Source of the DNA: a virus
Virus record (IMG/VR): IMGVR_UViG_3300037264_003055
Coordinates: 1 to 44,557 of that record
Strand: one strand, 5' to 3'
DNA length: 44,557 nt
Shown: positions 9,138 through 16,194 of the stretch, in pieces
Position numbering within the stretch: position 1 is the first letter of the stretch
Layout of the letters: each line of letters begins with the position of its first letter
Position numbers and translations under genes: made by a program
The notes under the pieces: generated by a model
Told to the model about the DNA's origin: nothing
The model's input: the letters and a program-made list of their open reading frames with translations, nothing else
The model's database searches: none

Positions 9138-10107
9138 GGTGTACCTCTTCGTAAATCTTGTAAGAAACACAGGCCCCGGCTTTGATGGCTTCATCGGGGC
9201 CGTTGAATTTTTCCTCCCACTCGGAAACCCAGACGTTGACCCCACGTCGGGTCAACTCTTCGCCAAGTTGCCGTTCAGCTTTCAGGACCCCGTTCTTTTG
9301 ATGCTTGTCCATATCGAAACACAAGTAAACCGTTTCGATCTTGTTGGCCTCAATAGGCCGAAGGGCTTCCCTCCAGCTAGAGGCCCCCAAGAGGCCGATA
9401 CATCCCCCAAACGTCGGGTGGAGGTTGAAACAGATGTCGGCCTTCATGGGGCCTTCGACCACCCTACAACGCCTTCGAGAGGAATGTACCAAATGGGGGG
9501 GACACCCGACAGACCCCGCCGGGCCGCCAGACAAGGTGACGTACTTGGCCCCCGCTACCCCGGTTCGGACTTGGAGGGCGTTGACCTCCCCGCCCCATCC
9601 CCGAACTGGGATAACTAACCCCTCGTCCACAATCGGGCGATACTGACCAGAAGGGGTCAACACCAACCCAGGGATTCGACTAAGGGCTTCGTCATCGAAA
9701 TCAAAGCGGGCCTTCAAATCCTCGACGGCCTTTAACCCCGTAGGAAACGTCAGCGACCGGTAATTCTTAAGGATGAACTCGGAAGACAACCCGCGACGGC
9801 ATAGGTCTTCTTGTTGCCGCTTCGTGGGCTCCGGGAGGGAAGACATCAAGTAAGTGTACGCCTTCGTCCACAACCGGTACAACTCCAAGGTCCGGGGTTC
9901 AACTCGTGGGGCAACGCCTGACATAATTTCACCGCTTCCAAACAAATCCGAGAAAGTCAGCCCGACGGCCCCCAAGACGTCTTGAGTTCGACATCCGCCG
10001 AAGCATTTGACCAATATGGCCCCGTTTTCGGGGTCTGGACGAATCGATAACGAAGCGTTGGCGTCCTTGTGAACCGGGCAAAGGGCCGCCCACCGCCCTG
10101 GCCCCAC
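9130..10107 (-). CDS. DNA primase with CHC2-type zinc finger and TOPRIM domain
   Basis: At least 325 residues. The N-terminus has a zinc site CPVHKD (Cys, His) followed by VKCFGGC (two Cys), typical of phage primases. The C-terminal TOPRIM part has VVEGPMKAD (Glu) and YLCFDMDKHQ (DxD). No helicase domain follows. The GTG at 10107 is the first ordinary start, but homologous-looking sequence continues upstream in frame (RLEVLLGKLNASP), so a non-standard start (for example CTG near 10131) is likely. Part of the replication operon with polymerase and resolvase. Confidence 0.82.
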   Translation of the reverse strand: MGPGRWAALCPVHKDANASLSIRPDPENGAILVKCFGGCRTQDVLGAVGLTFSDLFGSGEIMSGVAPRVEPRTLELYRLWTKAYTYLMSSLPEPTKRQQEDLCRRGLSSEFILKNYRSLTFPTGLKAVEDLKARFDFDDEALSRIPGLVLTPSGQYRPIVDEGLVIPVRGWGGEVNALQVRTGVAGAKYVTLSGGPAGSVGCPPHLVHSSRRRCRVVEGPMKADICFNLHPTFGGCIGLLGASSWREALRPIEANKIETVYLCFDMDKHQKNGVLKAERQLGEELTRRGVNVWVSEWEEKFNGPDEAIKAGACVSYKIYEEVHHE

Positions 10108-10151
10108 CGGGGAGGCATTTAGCTTCCCCAGCAGGACCTCTAGGCGGTCGT

Positions 10152-10670
10152 TTAGTCGGGAAAACGGGAGGAGTCCCCGTTACCCCCTTCCACCGTGGTC
10201 GATGGCTCAGAAAACAAGGAATCGAATTGAGAGAACCCCTCTCGATTCATCCCACTAAGCCGCCGGGTGACGATGGTCCACCGCTCCCGAACCTTTTCCT
10301 GATATTCGTCGTGGCCACAGTGGACCAGGAACAGGCCGCCATCTTTGACGGCCGCCTGGTTGACGAAATCGAACGAGGCGGCGTTTCCAGGGGTGAACGA
10401 CTTCCCAGAGAAGTCGCCGTCGTAGCCGATGGCCTTCAAGTCTCGTTTGACCCGATCCACCGTCTTGTCGGTGATGTATTCAAACACCGTCCGCTTAAGG
10501 GGCCCTCCCTCAAACTCTTCGATCCCTTGGTTGACGTCGTTTTCAACCACCGGGGACCCAAGGATCAGACACCGAAGGTCCAACTCGTGGGTCCCCTTTT
10601 GGTTGAGACCAAACTGCCAGCCGGTGATTCGGGCAACGTAGTCGCCCTCTGGAGTCAAGGTGACGCTCAT
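10152..10670 (-). CDS. DUF669-like / ssDNA-binding-associated protein
   Basis: A 172-residue protein beginning MSVTLTPEGDYVARITGWQF, resembling the N-terminal strand pattern of DUF669 and related recombination-accessory proteins (L.EG.Y.A.I...). Beta-rich core, then a disordered acidic C-terminus (EGGNGDSSRFPD), reminiscent of SSB-type tails. ATG 10670 overlaps the recombinase stop (ATGA) with GAGGAG upstream. The neighbouring recombinase and exonuclease suggest a single-strand annealing pathway. Family assignment is tentative. Confidence 0.45.
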   Translation of the reverse strand: MSVTLTPEGDYVARITGWQFGLNQKGTHELDLRCLILGSPVVENDVNQGIEEFEGGPLKRTVFEYITDKTVDRVKRDLKAIGYDGDFSGKSFTPGNAASFDFVNQAAVKDGGLFLVHCGHDEYQEKVRERWTIVTRRLSGMNREGFSQFDSLFSEPSTTVEGGNGDSSRFPD

Positions 10671-11386
10671 AACTTCAAACTCCTCAAAATGGAAAGGAAG
10701 TGAGTTGCCTGATCTTGATTCATGTCCGACAAAGCCAAGCAGTCGTACTGCTTTAGCTGGGCGACGGTGGGGAGGCCGCCCAACAGGGCGGTGATGGCGT
10801 CCTTGGTTTCCTCCCCTATCGGCGGGGCCTTCTTCGCCATCGGGCCAATGGACTCGATCTCGGATTCATCAGTAAACCCGAGGCCACAGATCGAAAGGGT
10901 GACCCTTCGCTTGGCTTTGGTCTCGGCCCTCATAATGGCGTTGGCGAGGAGCCCCCCCCGCAACAAGGTGTCCACCACCACTGTTTTCTTAACCCTTTTA
11001 CCGTCTCGATCTTCTTCAACTGTTTCGGTGACCTGTTTGACAACGCCAACCGAGCCACAGGCTTCGTCCCTTCGCCCATCGGGGCACTCGGCCCTCACTT
11101 TCGCGGTGACGACGCCGGCCTCTTTGTCGATGTCACACGACACCACTGAAAGGCTGATCTTCCTGAGGTTTCGTAGCTGGTCGGTGCAGTCCTTCCGGGC
11201 GTACAACACCAATTTGCCGTCCAACTCCAGGTACTCAAACGGCCGGGTAGCTGGATTCAGCCCCAAGCTGTCACAAAGCTGGACGTAGTATGAAAGCCGC
11301 TGATTCGGGGTCAACTTCTTGAGGTCCCCCCGAACCAACACGTCTTCCATCGGGACAGCCGATGTCACAGATACAATTTCCGTCAT
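10667..11386 (-). CDS. single-strand annealing recombinase-like protein
   Basis: A 239-residue protein. LTPNQRLSYYVQLCDSLGLN (about 25-44), FEYLELDGKLVLYARKDCTD and LANAIMRAETKAKRRVTLSI are the conserved blocks of a phage protein family often annotated as RecT/Bet-like or recombination protein. It would anneal single strands produced by the YqaJ exonuclease encoded upstream. ATG 11386 is preceded by GGAGGGATT. Not a confident RecT by eye; the label rests on family memory and on the adjacent exonuclease. Confidence 0.55.
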   Translation of the reverse strand: MTEIVSVTSAVPMEDVLVRGDLKKLTPNQRLSYYVQLCDSLGLNPATRPFEYLELDGKLVLYARKDCTDQLRNLRKISLSVVSCDIDKEAGVVTAKVRAECPDGRRDEACGSVGVVKQVTETVEEDRDGKRVKKTVVVDTLLRGGLLANAIMRAETKAKRRVTLSICGLGFTDESEIESIGPMAKKAPPIGEETKDAITALLGGLPTVAQLKQYDCLALSDMNQDQATHFLSILRSLKL

Positions 11387-11395
11387 AATCCCTCC

Positions 11396-11656
11396 CTACC
11401 AAGTTGGCAGAACCAAGTCAACATTAAACGCCCGACAAAAGCGACGAAGTTGAATTAACCCACAATACTTCGGGCGAGAAATCGGCAAATCGGCGGCCCG
11501 GTGGCGACGGCTTCGATCCGGCACAGGTTCCAGGTAGCCTTTGGCCTTCAATTCCTCCAACACCCGCCACTCACAATAGGTGCAATACAACTTCCCCGCC
11601 GATGCTTGAAGGTCTCCACACCGCTTACACTCGCGGTCAGTTTGGATTTTGCCCAT
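11396..11656 (-). CDS. small zinc-ribbon protein
   Basis: An 86-residue basic protein with CKRCGDLQASAGKLYCTYC (CxxC, then CxxC 10 residues later) near residues 9-27, a zinc-ribbon-like knuckle followed by a basic helical region. I place the start at ATG 11656, behind GGGAGG; the longer frame upstream overlaps another small gene that looks genuine. DNA or RNA binding is likely, the exact role unknown. It is the first gene after the small genes of this operon and precedes the recombinase. Confidence 0.55.
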   Translation of the reverse strand: MGKIQTDRECKRCGDLQASAGKLYCTYCEWRVLEELKAKGYLEPVPDRSRRHRAADLPISRPKYCGLIQLRRFCRAFNVDLVLPTW

Positions 11657-11816
11657 ATACTTCCGAGCCTCCCTTTTCGACCACGACCACCGTTCCGGGC
11701 CACTTCCGAGCCGCTTCACCGTAAGCGGTCGGGACATCGAAGGCGAAGACATACCCAAGCCACCGCCCTTTGACGTTGAACGGCCCGATGTAGGTGTACA
11801 CTTGGTAGACGTTCAA
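11637..11816 (-). CDS. small hypothetical protein, 59 residues
   Basis: Start TTG 11816, overlapping the preceding stop codon (ATTGA), ending at TGA 11637. The product starts LNVYQVYTYIGPFNVKGRWL and contains AYGEAARKWPGTVVVVEKGG. It reads as a compact folded protein with strands around an alpha helix and overlaps the zinc-ribbon gene by 20 bases. No function recognised. Its coding character is supported by overlap coupling at both ends and sensible composition. Confidence 0.5.
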   Translation of the reverse strand: MNVYQVYTYIGPFNVKGRWLGYVFAFDVPTAYGEAARKWPGTVVVVEKGGSEVYGQNPN

Positions 11817-12010
11817 TTTATCACCACCGTTCTTGTTGGAATGTCTCCAAAACTAGAGTTACCCCACCCGTACTTAACAGTTTTCGTCAACCACTCGACT
11901 TGAACCGTTAGCACGGAACGTCGTTGAAACAACTTACGACAACCGCGTATTAAGATTTCAACATCTTCGGGAAACGGCTCCAATTCCTTCAACAACTCAC
12001 GTTTTGTCAT
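11813..12010 (-). CDS. small phage protein starting MTKRELLKELEPF
   Basis: A 65-residue protein. The opening MTKRELLKELEPFPEDVEIL follows the pattern of a widespread small phage/bacterial family (M..eLi..L..lp.d.eV.v) of unknown function. I use ATG 12010, with AGGTG seven bases upstream. The frame stays open to 12169, but that region is the untranslated leader of the promoter at 12169-12197. First gene of the leftward replication operon. Confidence 0.55.
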   Translation of the reverse strand: MTKRELLKELEPFPEDVEILIRGCRKLFQRRSVLTVQVEWLTKTVKYGWGNSSFGDIPTRTVVIN

Positions 12011-12168
12011 CAAAACACCTGGGGGGTATCGAACGCCCCGTATCCGAACGACGTCGGTATTCTGCCTTTGAATTACAGGTATCCGTTGACCCGTCCAGAA
12101 ACATGCTATAACTGGAGTTACCCGGCCGTTGAACATCCCTTGGCGGCCGGTCTCGGTGTCAACACTCA

Positions 12169-12197
12169 ACCATAGTACAAAAAAATACCCTTGTCAA
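12169..12197 (-). promoter_or_regulatory. sigma70-type promoter of the replication operon
   Basis: On the minus strand TTGACA (12192-12197), a 17-base spacer and TATGGT (12169-12174), then TGAGTGTTG, the same downstream bases found at the early promoters on the right of the window. It drives the genes from 12010 leftwards. The spacer contains the T-run of the terminator that overlaps the -35 box. Confidence 0.8.
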
Positions 12198-12208
12198 CCG
12201 ACAAGGGT
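12179..12208 (-). terminator. intrinsic terminator overlapping the next promoter
   Basis: Perfect 9-bp stem ACCCTTGTC / GACAAGGGT with a 4-base loop (12187-12208), followed on the minus strand by A and seven Ts. It ends the exported-protein/exonuclease transcription unit. The second half of its stem contains the TTGACA of the promoter for the next operon. Confidence 0.85.
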
Positions 12209-12238
12209 AAAATTTTGCCCAAAAGGGGGAAATAAATG

Positions 12239-12304
12239 TCATCGGAAGGCGTTCAAAACAAGCCAGATGACGAGAACCCCCAGGATTACCTCCAAGGTCG
12301 TCAT
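12239..12304 (-). CDS. 21-residue membrane micropeptide
   Basis: Encodes MTTLEVILGVLVIWLVLNAF plus Arg: essentially one transmembrane helix with a short polar end. The ATG overlaps the exonuclease stop codon (AAATGA) and an AAGGA-type site lies upstream, so translation would be coupled. It is the last gene before the terminator. Function unknown; a small membrane effector or holin/antiholin-like helper is possible. Confidence 0.45.
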   Translation of the reverse strand: MTTLEVILGVLVIWLVLNAFR

Positions 12305-12906
12305 TTCTTCGTCCTTTCTAAAAAATCGTCCCAAAACTTCTGCTCCCCCTCCAACAGGTAGCTCATGTAGTCGGCGTCGGCTTTCACCACGACCAACGCC
12401 TTCCTGTTCTCTGAGATAAAGGTCGTGGAAGTCGAAAACGACCAGTAATGAAGCCGAGGAAGCCCCGTTACCAGCAGTTGATGTTGAACTTGGGGCCAAT
12501 ACTTCGTCGGGACCAACCCCTCGACCGCCGACCGGTGGTCATCTTTGTTGACACACTTGATCTCGACGGCAGTTTTTTCATCCCGAGAGAGGCCGTCAAG
12601 GGAAGCCCTCATCCAAGGGTACGTCTCATGGATAACACAAGCCGGGGTCACCTCGATGCCGGTGAGGTCAATATATGCCTGACGGGCTTCCGGCTCCATC
12701 CGGGTTCCCCTCAACATCGACTCCGTTTTGTTTTTATCAGAAACCCGATCTCGACAATGCCGATGACGAACCTTGTGGGCCAAAAGCTGTTCCCGGGTTT
12801 GCCAAGGGGACACCCCCAAGATGGCGGCGGCATCAGAGGCCCCGATGCCACAAGAACGCCAGATAAGCCATTCCTCCGACCCTTGTTCAAACGTTACCAG
12901 CTTCAT
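12301..12906 (-). CDS. YqaJ-type phage exonuclease (lambda Exo fold)
   Basis: A 201-residue nuclease with GIGASDAAAILGVSPWQT (about 20-37), RGTRMEPEARQAY (about 66-78), RASLDGLS and AVEIKCVN (E-x-K, about 116-123) and YWPQVQHQLLVTG, the standard order in YqaJ-domain exonucleases. It degrades one strand of duplex DNA to give 3' overhangs for the annealing protein encoded at 10667-11386. The ATG at 12906 is preceded by AAAAGGGGGAAG. Confidence 0.88.
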   Translation of the reverse strand: MKLVTFEQGSEEWLIWRSCGIGASDAAAILGVSPWQTREQLLAHKVRHRHCRDRVSDKNKTESMLRGTRMEPEARQAYIDLTGIEVTPACVIHETYPWMRASLDGLSRDEKTAVEIKCVNKDDHRSAVEGLVPTKYWPQVQHQLLVTGLPRLHYWSFSTSTTFISENRKALVVVKADADYMSYLLEGEQKFWDDFLERTKK

Positions 12907-13135
12907 CTAGCTTCCCCCTTTTGGCCGCCCGGTATCGGCGGTAGTTGACCTCTTTGTGGGATTCGAGGTCCTTGGGCAACGGGACAAAAAAAACCCCCCG
13001 GTCGAACAAGTCTTCACCGAGGGGGTCTTTGGCATCCAGTGAGCTGAAAAGCGGCAACCTGGCCTCGCGTCGTCGCTTGAATACAGCTAACTTCTCCGCA
13101 GAGCCAGGGGGGGCCGAAGTTGGTTCGCTTTCCAT
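12887..13135 (-). CDS. small basic hypothetical protein, 82 residues
   Basis: Starts MESEPTSAPPGSAEKLAVFK and is rich in Arg/Lys (RRREARLPLF, YRRYRAAKRGK). No signal peptide or membrane segment. ATG 13135 is supported by AAGGTGAG; the in-frame extension to 13330 is the antisense-looking leader over a Cys-rich gene. It overlaps the exonuclease start by 20 bases, so it is probably co-translated and could be a DNA-binding partner of the exonuclease. No family recognised. Confidence 0.5.
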   Translation of the reverse strand: MESEPTSAPPGSAEKLAVFKRRREARLPLFSSLDAKDPLGEDLFDRGVFFVPLPKDLESHKEVNYRRYRAAKRGKLDEAGNV

Positions 13136-13196
13136 TCTCACCTTACTTACGTTTACACGGGCAAGACCTGCCCGGAGCCTTTTGACAACAAGTCGG

Positions 13197-13364
13197 TCAA
13201 GTCTTACAACGACATGACGGGGAGCAGGTACAGGTCGGGGAGCAACCACAACCCGCTCCAACGGTGTTATCGGACTCACACGGGCTATCTTTGTCGCAGT
13301 CCTTGCAACAGTTGCTACAGCCGACCCCAAGGGTCAAGGCAACCAAAAGTAACAGGGCCTTCAT
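13197..13364 (-). CDS. small cysteine-rich exported protein or lipoprotein
   Basis: A 55-residue protein: signal sequence MKALLLLVALTLGVGC, then a short mature part with 11 Cys in about 40 residues, spaced as CC, CxxC, GCGC and CTC (SNCCKDCDKDSPC). GVGC is a weak lipobox. The ATG overlaps the stop of the upstream serine protease (ATGA), with GGGAG upstream. It may be disulfide-bonded or metal-binding at the cell surface; a Cys-rich envelope mimic is speculation. Confidence 0.55.
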   Translation of the reverse strand: MKALLLLVALTLGVGCSNCCKDCDKDSPCESDNTVGAGCGCSPTCTCSPSCRCKT

Positions 13365-14164
13365 TTGACACACTCCCGAAGGAAACATGAGAACAACGCC
13401 TCCAAGGCCGACGCCCCCCTGCAACCCAGGGGCGGAGCCGGGTGGCTCCCAGGGTCGGCGGCACACTGAATTATACCCGTCAACCGGAAGGCCCGCCCCG
13501 TCCAGGCGAAAACCCCGGACCCCGAGGACCCATACCACCCCCGGCCTTGGATTACCAGGCACTTCTTGCCCCATCTATGGGCGACCGGGGTATCGGGGTG
13601 GGCGACAACCGCCCGCTCTACCAGGGGCATCCCCCACGGGTACCCGGAGAAGTAGACCTCTTGCCCGGCCGTGGGGGTAACCAGGGGGTCAAAGGGGTAG
13701 AGGACGAAAGCCGACGGGACCTCTGGGATAAACAGGGCCAAATCCAGGCCGGCTTCCGAATTCGGGGAAAAGACCGCCAACCGGGCTCGTCTGGTGACCA
13801 CCCCGTGGTCGGTATCCTGGCGGACGAAGATATACGGGCCGTCGTCAAATATCGTCATCGACCCCGACTTCCTGCCGGCGTCGCAGCCGATAATTTCATC
13901 GACAACATGGGCGGCGGTGACGATAACCGGGAGGCCGTCTACCAGGCCCTCGACCCCGGCCCCGCAAGGGGACTCCTTATCCCGGGGGCAGATCAAAAGG
14001 GAGGCATTCAAGACTTGAAGTTGAAGTAGCTTCGTCTTCTGGGCCTCCATGTTTTCAAGGGCCTGGGTGGCCACCCACGGGCAGAACTTGAACGTCACCG
14101 GGGCCACCGCCAACATGGCCCCGGTGTAAAGAACCCAAAACGTGGTCAAAAACAGGGTTTTCAT
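13361..14164 (-). CDS. exported trypsin-like serine protease
   Basis: A 267-residue protein with an N-terminal hydrophobic export signal (MKTLFLTTFWVLYTGAMLAV). The catalytic triad can be read: His86 in VTAAHVVDE, Asp141 in AGLDLALF and Ser214 in YGSSGSG. The S1 fold is of HtrA-like compact length with no PDZ domain; extra Cys residues (C59, C67, C94) suggest disulfides and a periplasmic location. The start overlaps the upstream stop (TAATG). It sits in the module where lysis genes are expected. Alternatives are processing of virion or envelope proteins. Confidence 0.75.
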   Translation of the reverse strand: MKTLFLTTFWVLYTGAMLAVAPVTFKFCPWVATQALENMEAQKTKLLQLQVLNASLLICPRDKESPCGAGVEGLVDGLPVIVTAAHVVDEIIGCDAGRKSGSMTIFDDGPYIFVRQDTDHGVVTRRARLAVFSPNSEAGLDLALFIPEVPSAFVLYPFDPLVTPTAGQEVYFSGYPWGMPLVERAVVAHPDTPVAHRWGKKCLVIQGRGWYGSSGSGVFAWTGRAFRLTGIIQCAADPGSHPAPPLGCRGASALEALFSCFLRECVK

Positions 14165-14460
14165 TACTTCACCACCGGGGGAACCACCGGAGCGATGTTG
14201 CCCAACTCCGGGACCTTGAGTTCGTCCAACACCTTATCGATGGCCTCGGCTTCGGCGATGATGGCCGCCCGAGCGAGGACGTTGCCGCCAAACCGTTTCA
14301 GGGCTTCTCGCACACAGAGGTCAAGGACCGGGCGACCTTTGATGTAAACCTCGGGTTCGGCGGCGTTGGGGTCCCGGACCCCGAGACCGGGGAAGAAATA
14401 CCGGACGGCCCAACCCGCCGCCAAGGCGGCGACATAGGCAAGGATTGTTTCAAGAGACAT
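14164..14460 (-). CDS. small membrane-anchored helical protein
   Basis: A 98-residue protein. MSLETILAYVAALAAGWAVRYF forms one N-terminal transmembrane helix, followed by a mostly helical domain (LCVREALKRFGG, RAAIIAEAEAIDKVLDELK) and a Pro/Val-rich end. Start overlaps the upstream stop (TGATG). Topology recalls phage spanin or holin-accessory proteins, but no family is recognised. Neighbours on both sides are exported or membrane proteins. Confidence 0.5.
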   Translation of the reverse strand: MSLETILAYVAALAAGWAVRYFFPGLGVRDPNAAEPEVYIKGRPVLDLCVREALKRFGGNVLARAAIIAEAEAIDKVLDELKVPELGNIAPVVPPVVK

Positions 14461-15263
14461 CAGTTGCTCCGTTTCCTAAAGAACAAGAAGACACCAATCC
14501 CCCCTAGCAAGATGGCCCACCAAGGCGGCAGCCATGAGAAGTCCCGTCCCTCTGTAACCCATTTCCAGATGGCAGCGAAGTCAACCTTAGCTGGGGTACG
14601 GAGGTCCGGGACCTTATTCGGATCGAAGTTGGCGGCCAAGAGGACCATATCGGCCGGCTTGAAGTCATATTGGATATGGACCACTTTTCCGCCGGGGGCC
14701 TGAAAGATCAGGGCTTTCCCAGAGCCTTTGAACTTCTCTGAAACATCGAGTTCAAACCTCTTAATTTGCCAGTCGGTCGCCTGATACCCGGAAAGTAGGA
14801 CATTCTGGGTAAACGGCCCGGCCGGGAGGGCGGAATAGGCTTCGTAGACCTGGGCCCGGAATTGATCGGGGCCGATAAAGGTCAGCCGCCATTTCACCGA
14901 GTCATCTTCCAGCTTCCCGTCGGCGGCCGCCAGGGCCTCTTCTCGGGAAACCTCTCGGCCGTTGACGACATATCGAGGCCGCTCGACCGGGCGAAGTTTA
15001 TCGACATCGACCCCGAAGTTGTCCACCGGGCCCTCTTTCACCTTGGGGCCGTCGGCGACTTTAACGGGGACCTTAACCCACGGCGGCCGAGTTTTCACCA
15101 ACTTGTCCCCCACGACGGCGTAGAATTCCTCCGTCTTGGGGTGATACCAGGCGACCACCCCGCCGCCGTAGTATTGATCCAGCCAGTAGTACAGCCAGCC
15201 GACATGTTGGCCGCCGGCTTTATACCACCCGGTCACCTGTCCCGTCACACGGACGGGCTCCAT
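14460..15263 (-). CDS. tail-anchored protein of unknown function
   Basis: A 267-residue protein without an obvious signal peptide but with a C-terminal anchor (WWAILLGGIGVFLFFRKRSN). The body is aromatic-rich at the N-terminus (GWLYYWLDQYYGGG), has a central segment RPRYVVNGREVSREEALAAA, and a beta-rich domain before the anchor. The anchor plus Arg/Lys tail resembles surface-protein stop-transfer sequences, without a sorting motif. ATG 15263; a run of G residues about eight bases upstream can act as ribosome binding site. Confidence 0.5.
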   Translation of the reverse strand: MEPVRVTGQVTGWYKAGGQHVGWLYYWLDQYYGGGVVAWYHPKTEEFYAVVGDKLVKTRPPWVKVPVKVADGPKVKEGPVDNFGVDVDKLRPVERPRYVVNGREVSREEALAAADGKLEDDSVKWRLTFIGPDQFRAQVYEAYSALPAGPFTQNVLLSGYQATDWQIKRFELDVSEKFKGSGKALIFQAPGGKVVHIQYDFKPADMVLLAANFDPNKVPDLRTPAKVDFAAIWKWVTEGRDFSWLPPWWAILLGGIGVFLFFRKRSN

Positions 15264-15296
15264 CGGGGAAACCCCCGGTGGACAGCCACCAGGCCC

Positions 15297-15374
15297 TCAG
15301 CCGGCTTCAACTTTGTGACCGAGGGACATCAAACCGAGGGCAACCAAAAGGGGCAGACTCATAAATGTCTTCAT
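15297..15374 (-). CDS. 25-residue signal-peptide-like micropeptide
   Basis: Encodes MKTFMSLPLLVALGLMSLGH followed by KVEAG. It has the n-, h- and c-region and a VEA-G cleavage-like site of a Sec signal peptide, but almost nothing follows. AGG lies five bases before ATG 15374. It may be a membrane peptide or the remnant of a lost exported gene; no larger frame continues it. Confidence 0.35.
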   Translation of the reverse strand: MKTFMSLPLLVALGLMSLGHKVEAG

Positions 15375-15412
15375 CGACCTGACTCCAAACTTGGAGGACA
15401 CCCGCCGGGGCC

Positions 15413-15547
15413 TCAGACATCGGGCGGCTGATAACATGACGAAACGGCGGCGATCACGAAACATCCCAAAGCCGCGAGGAAGAAGACCCACCCCGTTAAT
15501 TGGTCGGCATAGGAGGGGGCCCAGGATTCAGGAGGATGACCGCCCAT
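15413..15547 (-). CDS. 44-residue single-span membrane protein
   Basis: Starts MGGHPPESWAPSYADQ, then one transmembrane helix (LTGWVFFLAALGCFVIAAV) and a short tail with Cys (SSCYQPPDV). It overlaps the end of the cysteine peptidase gene by 52 bases in another frame. GGAAGG lies about eight bases before ATG 15547. Size and topology fit small phage membrane proteins such as holin-like peptides, but identity is not established. Confidence 0.4.
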   Translation of the reverse strand: MGGHPPESWAPSYADQLTGWVFFLAALGCFVIAAVSSCYQPPDV

Positions 15548-16104
15548 CCCCCGCCCTTCCCCAGGTAGGCCCTCTTGAACTCGGTCTCGTTCATCCATTC
15601 GATGTTCTCCGGGAAGTTGTTATCCAAGATACCCCACCACTTGTTGTCAACATGAACAAGGTTGACCATATGAGCAACGGTTCCACGGTATCGACCGGTA
15701 GGGGACCAACAATAAGTAATTGAAGGCATCTTTCCAGATCGACAAGCCACCTTGAGAATCTCAACGTCGTTGCCCTGAACTTGGAGGTACTTGGGTTTGG
15801 TGGCCCTTTTCTCCTTACAGAGCCGTTCAACCATCTGGTCAACCTTTTCAGGATACCCGCCGCCGGGGTACTTCTTCATCCAATCCCGAAAATCCATGAG
15901 AAGGGGGACATCTTGGTATCGAGCCGAATGGGCGATGGACGTGAAGACACAAAGGCCGGCCCCGTCTGAGCCCCCACAATTTTTCAACCGAAGGGAAGCC
16001 GGGAGGGAACATTGAGCCGGCGTCTTATCGGGGGTTTCGTCTCCGCCGACTGAGGCCCCGACGGCGACCGCTACCAGAAGCCAAGTCCAGAAATTTGTCA
16101 TCAT
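15496..16104 (-). CDS. exported papain-like cysteine peptidase
   Basis: A 202-residue protein with a signal peptide (MMTNFWTWLLVAVAVGASVG). The catalytic Cys is probably C52 in GAGLCVFTSIAHSARYQD, the His H145 in HMVNLVHVD, and the third residue N162 or D161 in WGILDNNF, the order of papain/transglutaminase-like enzymes. Extra Cys residues suggest an extracytoplasmic enzyme. The start ATG-ATG (16104/16101) follows AAGGAA; the in-frame start at 16137 would fall before the transcription start and is rejected. First gene of the exported-protein unit. Confidence 0.65.
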   Translation of the reverse strand: MMTNFWTWLLVAVAVGASVGGDETPDKTPAQCSLPASLRLKNCGGSDGAGLCVFTSIAHSARYQDVPLLMDFRDWMKKYPGGGYPEKVDQMVERLCKEKRATKPKYLQVQGNDVEILKVACRSGKMPSITYCWSPTGRYRGTVAHMVNLVHVDNKWWGILDNNFPENIEWMNETEFKRAYLGKGGGWAVILLNPGPPPMPTN

Positions 16105-16135
16105 TTTCCTTACAAATGTAAGCCGTACCACGGAC

Positions 16136-16164
16136 ATTATAACTTGTCAAGGGAGAAATTCCAA
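16136..16164 (-). promoter_or_regulatory. promoter of the exported-protein unit
   Basis: On the minus strand TTGGAA (16159-16164), a 17-base spacer and a perfect TATAAT (16136-16141). The predicted start leaves a 5' leader of about 25 bases before the peptidase ATG. A CCAAAAGGGGG motif lies just upstream of the -35 box (about 16174-16184), immediately after the stop of the glycine-rich gene. Confidence 0.75.
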
Positions 16165-16194
16165 GTATTCAGAAAGAGTTCCCCCTTTTGGTAA

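Noticed and set aside
12235-12360. Plus-strand 41-codon frame behind CCAAAAGGGGGAAATAA
   Set aside because: No plus-strand promoter, and it is antisense to the micropeptide and exonuclease end. Kept only as another example of the motif.
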